Source: Desulfobacteraceae bacterium
GTDB lineage: Bacteria; Desulfobacterota; Desulfobacteria; Desulfobacterales; Desulfobacteraceae
NCBI GenBank assembly: GCA_004796375.1
Contig: QZLA01000234.1
Span: forward strand, 31,671 to 95,670
Direction of reading: 5' to 3'
DNA length: 64,000 nt
The notes under the pieces were generated by a model. The model was not told where the DNA came from. It did not search any database and was given only the letters and a program-made list of their open reading frames with translations. Below are positions 51,840 to 60,859 of this stretch, one piece after another. Each line of letters begins with the position of its first letter. Within the stretch, counting starts at the first letter, position 1. Position numbers and translations under genes: made by a program.

Positions 51840-54800
51840 CAGTTTGTCATCGTTGGGATGCGATACGGGGGTGTATGCCGCCGGGTGTTGTGTCAGGACA
51901 GCCGTTCTTTCAACGGTGAGCGTCACGGCGCCCCATTCCGATTCCACCTTGCCGTGAAGGATATAAGGCCTTCCTCTGTCCAGCATGTGACAGAAGCGGG
52001 CATAGGCTCGGGGGAAGAAGACCGTTTCAACCAGCCCGGTTTCATCTTCAAAGGTGAGAAACTTCATGGGGTCCCCATGCTTGGTCTTGACGGATTTCCC
52101 TGTGAGCAGCCATCCGGCAAACCGGATCTGTCGTCCGACATAGCCGGGAATATCTGCGGCCTTGACGGTATGCTGTGCCCAAACAGTCTCTTTGTACAGC
52201 ACGATGGGGTGATGGGCGCATAAAAAGCCAAGTGCGGCGTATTCCCGTCGAAGCCGTTCGATCCCTGGCTCCGGCGGCAGGATCAGGGCCGGGGCCGGTG
52301 TCAGACCGGATGGCGGGGCAGATCCCGCCTCGTCAAACAGGCCGGGGTGATCTGATATGCGCCGTCGGCTGCGCTGCCAGCACGCGAACTGCCAGGACAG
52401 CAGTGACCGCCTTGGCGTGGGGTCTGCCTCTGCTGACTGATGCGCCGAACCGCTAGTATTAAGCGAATCGCTATTATTAAAGGTATCGAGACTGCCGCTG
52501 TGAATCAATGCCCGGGCTTCATCCTCCTGGGGGTGTACCCGTGTTAAAAAGTCATGAATATCCAGGAATCCGGCGGCCTTCCGCTCATTGATGATGGTGG
52601 CCATGGTCCTGCCGGACAACCCCTTGATGGCCATCAGGCCACACCTTAGCTGCCGGTCCTTTCCGCTCCAGGCAATGTTGCTTTGGGTGACATCGGGCGG
52701 CAGGATATCAAGTCCCATCCGCCGAGCCTCGGATACATAGGCAAAAGTTGAATAGAATCCGCCTTGATTGCTGATGACGCCCGCCATGAATTCCGCCGGG
52801 TAGTGGGTCTTCAGGAATGCGGCCTGGAAAGATACCCGTGCATAGGATGCACTGTGGGGCTTGCAGAACGAGTATCCTGAAAAACTGATAATCATATCCC
52901 AGATCGCATTAATGTCTCTTTGGGCAACGCCCCTGGCTTTAGCGCCCTGCCGGAAACGCTCATAGTAATCTTTGAGCGCATACTCCTTGTCTTTTTTGGA
53001 CATGATTTTTCGCAGTCCGTCTGCCTGCTCGTGGGAAAACCCGGCCAGTTTAACCGCTACCCGGGAGACATCCTCCTGGTAGACCATGATACCGAAGGTC
53101 TCGTTCAGTACATTTTCCAGCAGGGGATGGATCGGTTTCCAGACACCCGTGTGGAGGCGCTGGATGTATTCCCTGATGAATTCGTTGGCCGCAGGCCGGA
53201 TGATGCTCGAGTGAATCACCACATGTTCAAAATCGCCCACCCTGGATTTTTTCTGCAGCAGGCGCATGGCCGGGCTTTCAATATAGAAACACCCCATGGT
53301 ATTGCCCTGGGCTACATTCTGCTGGGTGTCGGGGTCGTCTTCAGGATCGATGTCAAATACATTCTCGATCCCGGTGTTCTGCCTCACGCTTTCAACGGCA
53401 TCCCTTATCACACCCAGGCTCCGGTTTCCCAGAAGATCGATTTTCACAAGGCCTGCATCTTCCACCGAGTCCTTTTCCCACTGCATCAGGGGAACCCCTT
53501 TGGGGGCCTTTTCAACCGGTACATAGGTGTCGATGGGTTCCGGTGTGATCACCACACCGCCGGGATGGACCGACAGGTATCTGGGGGTGCCGATGATCCG
53601 TTCGGCACAGGCCATGATCTCGGGCCACGGTTTTGGAAAATCCATAAATCTGAATTCCGGGCGCTGTTTGATCCTGTCCAGCAGTCCCGGGTCGGTGTCG
53701 CTTAATTTCCAGAACCAGGGCAGGCGTTTGGATATCCGTCCGATCTCTCCATCGGGCAGCCCGAATACCTTGGCGACCTCCCGGACGGCCATTCTGGGCT
53801 GAAACAGGACATGGCTGGATACCATGGCGGCGTGGTGCTTGAACTTCTCAAGAACAAACTCCAGGATGTCATCCCGTTCATCCCAGGCAAAATCGATGTC
53901 GATGTCCGGTGGATCTTTTCGTCCCGGGTTTAAAAAGCGTTCAAAGTAGAGGTTGTGCTTGACTGGGCAGACATTGGTGATGCCCAGGCAATACGCAACA
54001 ATGGAAGCGGCGCCCGAGCCCCGGCCGCAGATCCTGCTGCTTCTTGCGACAATATCCTGTACAGCGAGAAAATATTCGCAGAATCGTTTTTCCTCAATGA
54101 TCCCAAGCTCATAATGGATCCGTTTCCTGACCCGGTTCGGCAGGGGGGTCTCATACCGCTTGTGTGCACCGGCCAAGGTCCGTTCCAGTAAAAGAGCGGT
54201 CGGGGATTGATCGCTTTGGGCGGTCATCGGCGGCATGACGATACCGAATTCAGGTCCTTGGAATTCAAGTTTCTCCGCGATATACTCGGAATTTAACACG
54301 GCGTCCGGCATGGTGGCAAACCGTTGTTTATAATGGCAGGGCGATTGTAAGAGCGCGTCTGTCGGCGCCATATCCCTGGCGGACAGCCGGGACAGAGCAG
54401 TGTTGTTGTCAATGGCCCGCAGGATCTGGTGGATAAAATGGTCCTTGCTGTCCAAAAAGAAGCTGCCGGGGGTGGCCACCAGCGGCCTGCGGCACTGCCG
54501 GGCTGCAGTCACCAGGGGATGGTTTCTGTGCAGCGGTTTTCTGGGAAGCGCTGCAGCGACATCCACGCCCTGCCCATGCCAGGTGCCAAGCAGGTCCGGG
54601 TTCTGGGTCAGTACCACAAGCCCTTTTGCAAATTCAGGCAGCCGGGCGGAAAGGGAAAACGCCGCTTCGGTATGCCGGCGTGAAATCAACTGGCACAGGT
54701 TGGCATAACCTTCAGGGGTCTTGACCAGGCAGACCGCCCGCAACGGCGTCACAGGATCGGTTAGTTCCGCCCCGATAATGGGCTCAAGACCCATTCGCCT

Positions 54801-54956
54801 GCAAGTGTTGATAAAGGGCCATAACCCATAAAGATTGTCCGTGTCGGTCAGGGCCATCCGTTTGTAGCCCAGGCGCCTGGCCTGGCGGCACAGTGTCTTG
54901 ACAGACGGAATACCCCACATGAGCGAATAGTGGGATCTGACGGTCAGTGGGATCAT
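51705..54956 (-). CDS. dnaE2: Error-prone DNA polymerase DnaE2 (ImuC-like)
   Basis: A 1083-residue alpha-subunit-type polymerase. The PHP domain starts MIPLTVRSHYSLMWGIPSVK, where the HxH motif is reduced; the catalytic aspartates lie in PPDIDIDF near residue 350 and nearby, with the GSGAASIVAYCLGIT finger block. The C-terminal OB fold (FAGWLLTGKSVKTKHGDPMK) is followed by a tail that runs into the convergent usp gene. Such polymerases do damage-induced mutagenic translesion synthesis with ImuB. The ATG at 54956 starts at the family's normal position, eight bases after the imuB stop. Confidence 0.9.
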   Translation of the reverse strand: MIPLTVRSHYSLMWGIPSVKTLCRQARRLGYKRMALTDTDNLYGLWPFINTCRRMGLEPIIGAELTDPVTPLRAVCLVKTPEGYANLCQLISRRHTEAAFSLSARLPEFAKGLVVLTQNPDLLGTWHGQGVDVAAALPRKPLHRNHPLVTAARQCRRPLVATPGSFFLDSKDHFIHQILRAIDNNTALSRLSARDMAPTDALLQSPCHYKQRFATMPDAVLNSEYIAEKLEFQGPEFGIVMPPMTAQSDQSPTALLLERTLAGAHKRYETPLPNRVRKRIHYELGIIEEKRFCEYFLAVQDIVARSSRICGRGSGAASIVAYCLGITNVCPVKHNLYFERFLNPGRKDPPDIDIDFAWDERDDILEFVLEKFKHHAAMVSSHVLFQPRMAVREVAKVFGLPDGEIGRISKRLPWFWKLSDTDPGLLDRIKQRPEFRFMDFPKPWPEIMACAERIIGTPRYLSVHPGGVVITPEPIDTYVPVEKAPKGVPLMQWEKDSVEDAGLVKIDLLGNRSLGVIRDAVESVRQNTGIENVFDIDPEDDPDTQQNVAQGNTMGCFYIESPAMRLLQKKSRVGDFEHVVIHSSIIRPAANEFIREYIQRLHTGVWKPIHPLLENVLNETFGIMVYQEDVSRVAVKLAGFSHEQADGLRKIMSKKDKEYALKDYYERFRQGAKARGVAQRDINAIWDMIISFSGYSFCKPHSASYARVSFQAAFLKTHYPAEFMAGVISNQGGFYSTFAYVSEARRMGLDILPPDVTQSNIAWSGKDRQLRCGLMAIKGLSGRTMATIINERKAAGFLDIHDFLTRVHPQEDEARALIHSGSLDTFNNSDSLNTSGSAHQSAEADPTPRRSLLSWQFACWQRSRRRISDHPGLFDEAGSAPPSGLTPAPALILPPEPGIERLRREYAALGFLCAHHPIVLYKETVWAQHTVKAADIPGYVGRQIRFAGWLLTGKSVKTKHGDPMKFLTFEDETGLVETVFFPRAYARFCHMLDRGRPYILHGKVESEWGAVTLTVERTAVLTQHPAAYTPVSHPNDDKLLQGNGTVRSGDQQVIGHGGLDLLELAAQKNILDHAMPVGAEHNQ

Positions 54957-54963
54957 TGGGGTA

Positions 54964-56130
54964 TCAGGCCGGAAGGGCCAGGGCCGGCATGACGGCGTTG
55001 TCACCGAAGCGGTCCCGGATGCGGTCCATGGCAGCGATCAGTCCCTGTTGCCGGGCGGGTTTGGGATCTGCCGGGAACAGGGACATCTGGGTCTGACAGG
55101 GAGTGGTCCGGGTACAGATCAGACGCATGTGGCGGATCCGGGTGCGCCGTTTCCAGGTTTTTGCCAATAAGACCTGGCAGGCTTCAAACATCTGCATATC
55201 GGTGTCAGTGGGGGTGTGCAGGCGAAGATTGCCGTCATGGCGGATACCGTCAGTGTAGAACAGGATCAGGCGCATGCCTGCGCTATGGCGCGACATGGAT
55301 CGAAGCCGCCTGCAGACCCGTTCAATCATGAGGTAGAGGGCCTGCTTCAGAACGCTTGCCCTGTTGGTGTCATCGGCAAACTCATAATCTTCCTGAATCG
55401 TTTGATCCTCATGGGCCGTCAGCACCGGGGACCGGTCGACCCCCCGGACCAGTTCGAAAATCAGGGTGGCCCGGGTCGCAAAAACGATCTCCAGCTGGTG
55501 GGCATCCAGCGCCCGGACTTGGGATACCCGGGTCAGGTTGAATTCTTTGAACCGGACCAGGTCTTTGGGAGAAAAGCCGGGGATCAGACCCAATGGCAAA
55601 GGCGATAAAAAACTTTGCTCTTCGCCGGCCCCCACGATATATTCACCGACAGGCTTGACCAGGCGGGTGGCCACCTTGGCAACAAGTTTATTGGATGCCA
55701 CCGACCATACCGGGTCCAGGGAAAAATCCTTCTTCATCTCCCGGTTCAGGCGCCAGGCCACATCCACGGGCGGCCCGAACAGACGGCTGGTTCCGGTGAC
55801 ATCCACAAAGAGGTGGCCGTCGTCTGATCCGGATTCCACGCGGGGAGAGTAGGCCAGGGTCCGTTTGATCAGGTCTCTCATGGCCAACTCATACCGCTGG
55901 GTCATCGGCGGAAGCACGGTGGCGTCACGGCAGATCCGGGTGGCACGGCCCAGGGGCATGCCTTTGCGGACGCCTTGTTGGAACGCCTCTTCACTCATGT
56001 CATACACCACGGCCCTGGCCGCACCTGGAGGGGCGATGATCAAGGGGCGGCGCTTCAGCCCGGGTTGGGCACACCGCTCCACAGCTACGGCAAAATCCGC
56101 GATGTTCAGGTGGATGATGGTGCTTTCCAT
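54964..56130 (-). CDS. imuB: ImuB-like Y-family polymerase protein, catalytically dead
   Basis: A 388-residue Y-family protein. Where active enzymes have D-x-D in the first motif it reads LNIADF (N9, A11), and the S-x-D-E motif reads SDDGHLFVDVTG at 102-113, so metal-binding acids are lost, as in ImuB. A beta-clamp-binding pentapeptide QMSLF is at 348-352, and the C-terminal GLIAAMDRIRDRFG helix is family-typical. ImuB bridges clamp, DnaE2 and ImuA. The size is shorter than most ImuB (about 450-500). Its start overlaps the DUF72 stop by 25 bases and its stop precedes dnaE2 by seven bases. Confidence 0.85.
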   Translation of the reverse strand: MESTIIHLNIADFAVAVERCAQPGLKRRPLIIAPPGAARAVVYDMSEEAFQQGVRKGMPLGRATRICRDATVLPPMTQRYELAMRDLIKRTLAYSPRVESGSDDGHLFVDVTGTSRLFGPPVDVAWRLNREMKKDFSLDPVWSVASNKLVAKVATRLVKPVGEYIVGAGEEQSFLSPLPLGLIPGFSPKDLVRFKEFNLTRVSQVRALDAHQLEIVFATRATLIFELVRGVDRSPVLTAHEDQTIQEDYEFADDTNRASVLKQALYLMIERVCRRLRSMSRHSAGMRLILFYTDGIRHDGNLRLHTPTDTDMQMFEACQVLLAKTWKRRTRIRHMRLICTRTTPCQTQMSLFPADPKPARQQGLIAAMDRIRDRFGDNAVMPALALPA

Positions 56131-57017
56131 GATCTGTTCTCCGGGTCGATGCCGGGAAGGATTCCGGATGGGAGGTCAGGGCCGGTTTCGGGCGTGGGAG
56201 TCTTGCCGGCTTTGACCAGCATGGCAATGAGGCGCAGGGCATTTTTCGGTGCCTGCCCCCGGACATGATTGTTGAAAAAAATGCCCCCGGTCTCGGCTTT
56301 CTCGATCATGGGTGTGATGAGCCGCGTGATCCAATCCTCAAGTTCGGTGTCAGCGTAGTCGTAGTCAAACTGTTTCTGCATGTTCCCGGACCGCCAGCCC
56401 TTGGCATTCCTGCCGTGGAACCGGACGTAGAACAGGTCCGGGTTGGTAACGGCGTCCAATGCAGGAAACAGGTGGGGCAGGGAGGGCTCATCAACGGCCA
56501 CGAGGGTGACCTTTCGCCGCTCAAGTTCAGACAGGACCTTGTCACATGCCCAGGAGTCGTGGCGGAACTCCACGGCCAGGGGGAGGTCGGCAAGTTCGTC
56601 CAGCAGGGCGGCCAGGTAGCTACGGTGTTCCGGGGTCCTTGTAAAATAGGGCGGCAGCTGGATCAGGACCGTTAGAAGCTGTCCGGAACGGATTAAGGGG
56701 GAGATGCCCTGGCGGTACTGGGTCACCTGGGATTTCCATGATTCCGGTTTGATTTCATGGGTCATGGTCCGGGTCAGTTTGGCGGCAAACCGGAAGGTGT
56801 GGGGGACGCGGGTGCGCATGCGTTCCACGGCCGGGGCTTTGGGCATCTGATACCAGGTGTAGTTCAGTTCTGTGGCGGTAAAGAAACGGGCGTATTCCGG
56901 GAGCATGTTCGAAGAGTGGGTGCCTTTGGGATAAAACCCGGCATCGATCCATTCGGCATATGAGTATCCGCTGGTCCCGGTGAATATACGGCATTCGTTT
57001 TCATGCTGCTGTTCCAT
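56106..57017 (-). CDS. DUF72 (YecE-like) protein
   Basis: A 303-residue TIM-barrel-like protein with DUF72 hallmarks: IFTGTSGYSYAEWIDAGFYP start, SNMLPEYARFFTATELNYTW, RFAAKLTRTMTHE, VEFRHDSWACD and FYVRFHGRNAKGW. DUF72 proteins have no settled function. The gene stands exactly where imuA lies in other lexA-imuA-imuB-dnaE2 cassettes. It overlaps imuB by 25 bases and follows lexA by four bases, so it is part of the operon and presumably SOS-controlled. Confidence 0.9.
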   Translation of the reverse strand: MEQQHENECRIFTGTSGYSYAEWIDAGFYPKGTHSSNMLPEYARFFTATELNYTWYQMPKAPAVERMRTRVPHTFRFAAKLTRTMTHEIKPESWKSQVTQYRQGISPLIRSGQLLTVLIQLPPYFTRTPEHRSYLAALLDELADLPLAVEFRHDSWACDKVLSELERRKVTLVAVDEPSLPHLFPALDAVTNPDLFYVRFHGRNAKGWRSGNMQKQFDYDYADTELEDWITRLITPMIEKAETGGIFFNNHVRGQAPKNALRLIAMLVKAGKTPTPETGPDLPSGILPGIDPENRSWKAPSST

Positions 57018-57021
57018 GGCG

Positions 57022-57657
57022 TTACAGCTCCCATCCCGGTCCCCGGATGATACCGACCACCTTGCCCTGGATCAGGACCTCGTCAAACCCGTAAACCTGG
57101 GGGGCGAAGAGCGGATTCTCCGGGCGCAGTTCAATGTGATTCCGGTGCAGGAAAAACCGTTTAACCGTCGCTTCCTCATGACGGATCAGGGCCACGACAA
57201 TCTCCTTGTCCCGGGCATACTGGCGGGGCTTACAGATGGCCAGATCCCTGTCCAGGATGCCGGCATCCTTCATGGAGTCGCCCGTGACCTCCAGAGCAAA
57301 CAGATCATTTCCCTGAAACAGCTGGCCATCCACCACCACGCTGCCGGCCCACTCCTGCTGGGCATACATGGGCAGTCCCGCCGTGATCTGACCGATGATG
57401 GGGACACTTTTCTGGCGCTGGGTCCCAGACAACTCTCCGGCCGGATTGAGGATGTGGATGGTCCGGCTGTAGCGGCCGTCTCTCCGGATATAGGATTTGG
57501 TTTCAAGGGTTTTCAGGCCCTGGGCCACGGCGGCATGGCTGATATCCAGGGCGGCGGCAACGGTCCTCAGGCTGGGAGACGTACCCGTGGTTTCGATACT
57601 GGTTTTTAGAAAATCCAGCAGTTTCTTCTGCTTGTCTGTCAAATGCGGTCTGTTCAT
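57022..57657 (-). CDS. lexA: LexA repressor
   Basis: A 211-residue LexA: a winged helix (LTDKQKKLLDFLKTS start, SPSLRTVAAALDISHAAV), the self-cleavage site A93-G94, the catalytic serine S128 (GDSMKDAG) and lysine K166 (ATVKRFF). It represses SOS genes until RecA-triggered cleavage. The start could be ATG 57678 or 57657; neither has a strong ribosome binding site. First gene of lexA-DUF72-imuB-dnaE2, as expected for a damage-inducible cassette; autoregulation is likely. A TTGACT-17-TATATC pair just upstream on the minus strand may be its promoter. Confidence 0.92.
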   Translation of the reverse strand: MNRPHLTDKQKKLLDFLKTSIETTGTSPSLRTVAAALDISHAAVAQGLKTLETKSYIRRDGRYSRTIHILNPAGELSGTQRQKSVPIIGQITAGLPMYAQQEWAGSVVVDGQLFQGNDLFALEVTGDSMKDAGILDRDLAICKPRQYARDKEIVVALIRHEEATVKRFFLHRNHIELRPENPLFAPQVYGFDEVLIQGKVVGIIRGPGWEL

Positions 57658-57835
57658 ATATTCATGATATACCTGCATGTTGTATTAAAGTCAATATAAA
57701 TGTAAAGGTTTTGTTTCTATAAAGTAAATATTGGTCGAGCAAGGGGTTGTGATGGTTAGACCATTTAAAAAAGTGAATCCCTTTGCCAGGGTTGACTCTG
57801 TGTAATTCAGGGCTGTTTCAGGGAATTTTTTTTGG

Positions 57836-57864
57836 TTGACAATCCACTGCATATGGGCTACAGC
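57836..57864 (+). promoter_or_regulatory. Probable liv operon promoter
   Basis: TTGACA at 57836-57841, 17-base spacer, weak -10 TACAGC at 57859. A start near 57871 gives a 67-base leader to livG. The layout resembles that upstream of the gene at 63842. The rest of the lexA-livG gap (57658-57937) has no other feature I can support. Confidence 0.5.
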
Positions 57865-57937
57865 AAGCGGTGTTGGGCTGTATTGGCGCGTTTTCAGTAT
57901 TTTAGCAGGGTTAACCATAAACGGATATAAAAGGGGT

Positions 57938-58705
57938 ATGGCACATTTAGAGCTTAAAAATATCAGTGTTAGATTTGGCGGTCTGCTGGCATTATCCAGC
58001 CTGAGTTTCACCATTGGTGACGGCAGGGTCGTTGGGCTGATCGGGCCCAACGGTGCAGGGAAAACGACGGTGTTTAACGTATTGACCGGTGTATACCAGG
58101 CATCTGAAGGCGATGTGGTGTTTGACGGGGAAAGTATCTTAGGTAAGCGGCCTTACGTGATATTTGAAAAGGGCATTGCCAGAACCTTTCAGAACATCCG
58201 TCTGTTTTCAGCCATGACAGCGGTCGAGAATGCCATGGTGGCCAGGCACTGCAGGTCGGGTAAAGGGGTCGTCGGTTCATTGCTCAGAACCCGTTCTCAG
58301 AAACGCGAAGAAGCATTCATCCGTGAAAAGGCACTGGAGGCCCTGGCCTTCATGGGGGTAGATAAGTATGCGGATGATGTGGCCTCCAGCCTGCCGTATG
58401 GTTTGCAGCGGCGGCTTGAAATTGCACGTGCCATTGCATCGGAACCGAAGGTGCTGTTGCTGGATGAGCCGGCAGCCGGGATGAACCCTTCGGAATCCTC
58501 GGAGTTGATGAAGGATATCTCACGCATATCAGAACTCGGTATAGACGTACTTCTGGTGGAGCATGACATGAAAGTCGTCATGGGAGTGTGTGATCATATT
58601 GTATGTGTTGACCACGGCGTCAAGATTGCGGAGGGGGATTCTCAGGAAATTCAAAATAACCCCAAAGTCATCGAGGCGTACCTGGGTCAACCTGCCAACC
58701 AATAA
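57938..58705 (+). CDS. livG: Branched-chain amino acid ABC transporter ATPase LivG
   Basis: A 255-residue ATPase: Walker A GPNGAGKTTVFNVLTG, ARTFQNIRLFSAM Q-loop, signature SLPYGLQRRLEIARA, Walker B VLLLDEPAAGMNP and H-loop LLVEHDMKVVM. The LivG-type insertion and ending (EAYLGQPANQ) separate it from LivF. The ATG at 57938 has AAGGGG only one base upstream, an unusually tight spacing. It heads the livG-K-H-M-F operon. Confidence 0.93.
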   Translation: MAHLELKNISVRFGGLLALSSLSFTIGDGRVVGLIGPNGAGKTTVFNVLTGVYQASEGDVVFDGESILGKRPYVIFEKGIARTFQNIRLFSAMTAVENAMVARHCRSGKGVVGSLLRTRSQKREEAFIREKALEALAFMGVDKYADDVASSLPYGLQRRLEIARAIASEPKVLLLDEPAAGMNPSESSELMKDISRISELGIDVLLVEHDMKVVMGVCDHIVCVDHGVKIAEGDSQEIQNNPKVIEAYLGQPANQ

Positions 58706-58721
58706 CTTTTAGGAGGAAAAG

Positions 58722-59858
58722 ATGAGAAAAAAAGCGTTAACAATTTTGGCAATGGGACTCATGATGGTTCCGTTTCTTCTTGGCGCAGTGTCTGCAAAGA
58801 CCCTGAAAATCGGTTCCATGAGCCCGCTGACAGGACCGTATGCTTCTGATGGTACTGACATTAAAAATGGCGCCCAGACTGCGATTGACGTATTCATGGA
58901 GCAGGGCGGCATTCCCGGTTATGACAAAATTGAGCTGTTTGCACAGGATACCGCCTGCGATCCCCGCCAGGCCGTTGCTGCCGCCAACAAGCTGATCAAC
59001 CTTGAAGTGGTTGGCGTTGTAGGCGCATACTGCTCCTCTTCCACCATCCCCTCATCTGAAGTTCTGGATGAAGAAGACATTATCATGATTACCCCGGCGT
59101 CCACCAATGAAAAGGTTACCGACAGAGGCCTGCCTTACATGTTCAGGATGTGCGGACGTGATGATGACCAGGCACCGGCTGCAGCCAAGTTCATGAAAGA
59201 ATCACTGGGTGCAAAATCTATTTTTATCGTTGATGACAAAACCACCTATTCCCAGGGTCTGGCTGACGGCGTTTCAAAAGCTGCCAAAGCACTGGGCATT
59301 GATGTGGTTGCCCACGAGCATGTCAACCAGGGTGACAAGGACTTCTCAGCAGTCCTGACCATGGCGAAACAGAAAAAAGCGGATATCTTCTACATGTCTC
59401 TGCAGGGGTACTCTCCGGCAGCCATGATGACGCTCCAGGCCAAACGTCTGGGCATGAATTCCCAGATCGTTACCCAGGACGCGGTTTTCCAGCCCAAGTA
59501 CATGGAAGTGGCCAAAGACGCTGCCCAGGGCGTATACTTGACCTACGGATACACCGATTCCTCTACACCGGAATACAAAGCGTTTGAGGAAAGATATGTA
59601 CCCAAGTATGGAAAGATTGCTGCCTATGCCACCTATGCCTATGATGCATGTACCTCTCTGCTGAAAGCGATCAAGGCGGCTGGCTCTACAGACCCGAAAA
59701 AGGTTAAGGCTGAGCTGATGAAGCTGGATTACCCGGGCGTTGCCAAGCATGTGAAGTTTAAAGCAAACGGTGATTCCGGTTCTTCCTATATTGCATTCAA
59801 GGTTGTTGGTGACCAGTTTGTACCCTACTGGGAGCCCAAGAACGGCCTGATCAAGTAA
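58722..59858 (+). CDS. livK: Branched-chain amino acid binding protein
   Basis: A 378-residue substrate-binding protein of the Leu/Ile/Val type with a Sec signal peptide (cleavage near VSAK-TLKIG). The body shows GSMSPLTGPYASDGTDIKNG, CDPRQAVAAANKL and TPASTNEKVTDRGLPYMFR. It delivers amino acids (or another carboxylate such as short-chain amides or urea) to LivHM. GGAGG lies just upstream of the ATG, 16 bases after livG. A terminator-like hairpin follows, so it is expected to be the most abundant product of the operon. Confidence 0.92.
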   Translation: MRKKALTILAMGLMMVPFLLGAVSAKTLKIGSMSPLTGPYASDGTDIKNGAQTAIDVFMEQGGIPGYDKIELFAQDTACDPRQAVAAANKLINLEVVGVVGAYCSSSTIPSSEVLDEEDIIMITPASTNEKVTDRGLPYMFRMCGRDDDQAPAAAKFMKESLGAKSIFIVDDKTTYSQGLADGVSKAAKALGIDVVAHEHVNQGDKDFSAVLTMAKQKKADIFYMSLQGYSPAAMMTLQAKRLGMNSQIVTQDAVFQPKYMEVAKDAAQGVYLTYGYTDSSTPEYKAFEERYVPKYGKIAAYATYAYDACTSLLKAIKAAGSTDPKKVKAELMKLDYPGVAKHVKFKANGDSGSSYIAFKVVGDQFVPYWEPKNGLIK

Positions 59859-59872
59859 TTTGATTCACTCGT

Positions 59873-59911
59873 GATGCGGCTGACCTTTACAAAGGTCCGC
59901 CGCATCGTTTT
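59873..59911 (+). terminator. Attenuator hairpin between livK and livH
   Basis: GATGCGGC-T-GACCTTT, loop AC, AAAGGTC-C-GCCGCATC, then GTTTTA: 15 pairs with one mismatch and a short T-run. It should reduce read-through into the permease genes and protect the livK message end. Confidence 0.8.
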
Positions 59912-59947
59912 ATCTACCGAAGGAACGCAGGAAATAAGACAAAATTT

Positions 59948-60859
59948 ATGGAATATTTTATTCAGCAGCTGATAAACGGTTTAACCCTCGGCGGGATGTA
60001 TGCGCTGATCGCACTGGGCTATACCATGGTATACGGGGTCATCCAGCTGATCAACTTTGCCCACGGTGAGTTTTTTGCCGCTGGCGGCTATATCGGGGCC
60101 ATTGTTTTGGCCTATTTTGCCGGGGTGGGTTACATGGAATCCCATCCGATAATCTGCCTGACCGCTTCTTTTATGATTGCCATGGCCTATTGTGCCTACC
60201 TTGCCATCGGGGTCGAAAAAATTGCCTATAAACCTTTGAGAAAGCAGTCCAGGCTGTCCGCCCTGCTGTCTGCCCTTGGGATGTCCATTTTCCTGTCCAA
60301 CGGGATGATGCTGACCCAGGGGGTATACGATGCCATCTATCCCAGTGAGTTGTTCCAGGGACGTTTTGATTTTGGCATGATATCCGTCTCCTATCTTCAG
60401 GTGACCATCGTTACCCTGACGGCGGCACTCCTGGTGGGCCTGAATATCCTGGTGTTCAAGACCAAAATCGGTATGGCCATGCGGGCCACGGCCCAGGACA
60501 AGACCATGTCCGCCCTGGTGGCCATCAGCAGCAACAGGATCATATCACTGACCTTTGCCATTGGTGCCGGACTGGCTGCTTCTGCCGGTATCATGTACGG
60601 TCTGTATTACGGATCGGTCAAATATGACATGGGGTTTGTTCCCGGAATCAAGGCCTTTGCAGCCGCGGTACTGGGTGGTATCGGAAATATCACCGGCGCC
60701 ATGCTGGGCGGGCTGATCATCGGGATGGTGGAGATTTTCGGTGCCGGCTATATTTCAGGTGAATACAAAGATGTATTTGCGTTTATTATCCTCATAGCCG
60801 TACTTTATTTTAAACCGACTGGAATTATGGGCGAGAATATCGATGATACAAGAGTTTAA
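59948..60859 (+). CDS. livH: Branched-chain amino acid permease LivH
   Basis: A 303-residue inner-membrane permease with about eight spans and the LivH opening FIQQLINGLTLGGMYALIALG and GYTMVYGVIQLINFAHGEFF. The cytoplasmic GMAMRATAQDKTMSALVAI loop contacts the ATPases. It pairs with LivM, whose start overlaps by 17 bases. Confidence 0.93.
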   Translation: MEYFIQQLINGLTLGGMYALIALGYTMVYGVIQLINFAHGEFFAAGGYIGAIVLAYFAGVGYMESHPIICLTASFMIAMAYCAYLAIGVEKIAYKPLRKQSRLSALLSALGMSIFLSNGMMLTQGVYDAIYPSELFQGRFDFGMISVSYLQVTIVTLTAALLVGLNILVFKTKIGMAMRATAQDKTMSALVAISSNRIISLTFAIGAGLAASAGIMYGLYYGSVKYDMGFVPGIKAFAAAVLGGIGNITGAMLGGLIIGMVEIFGAGYISGEYKDVFAFIILIAVLYFKPTGIMGENIDDTRV

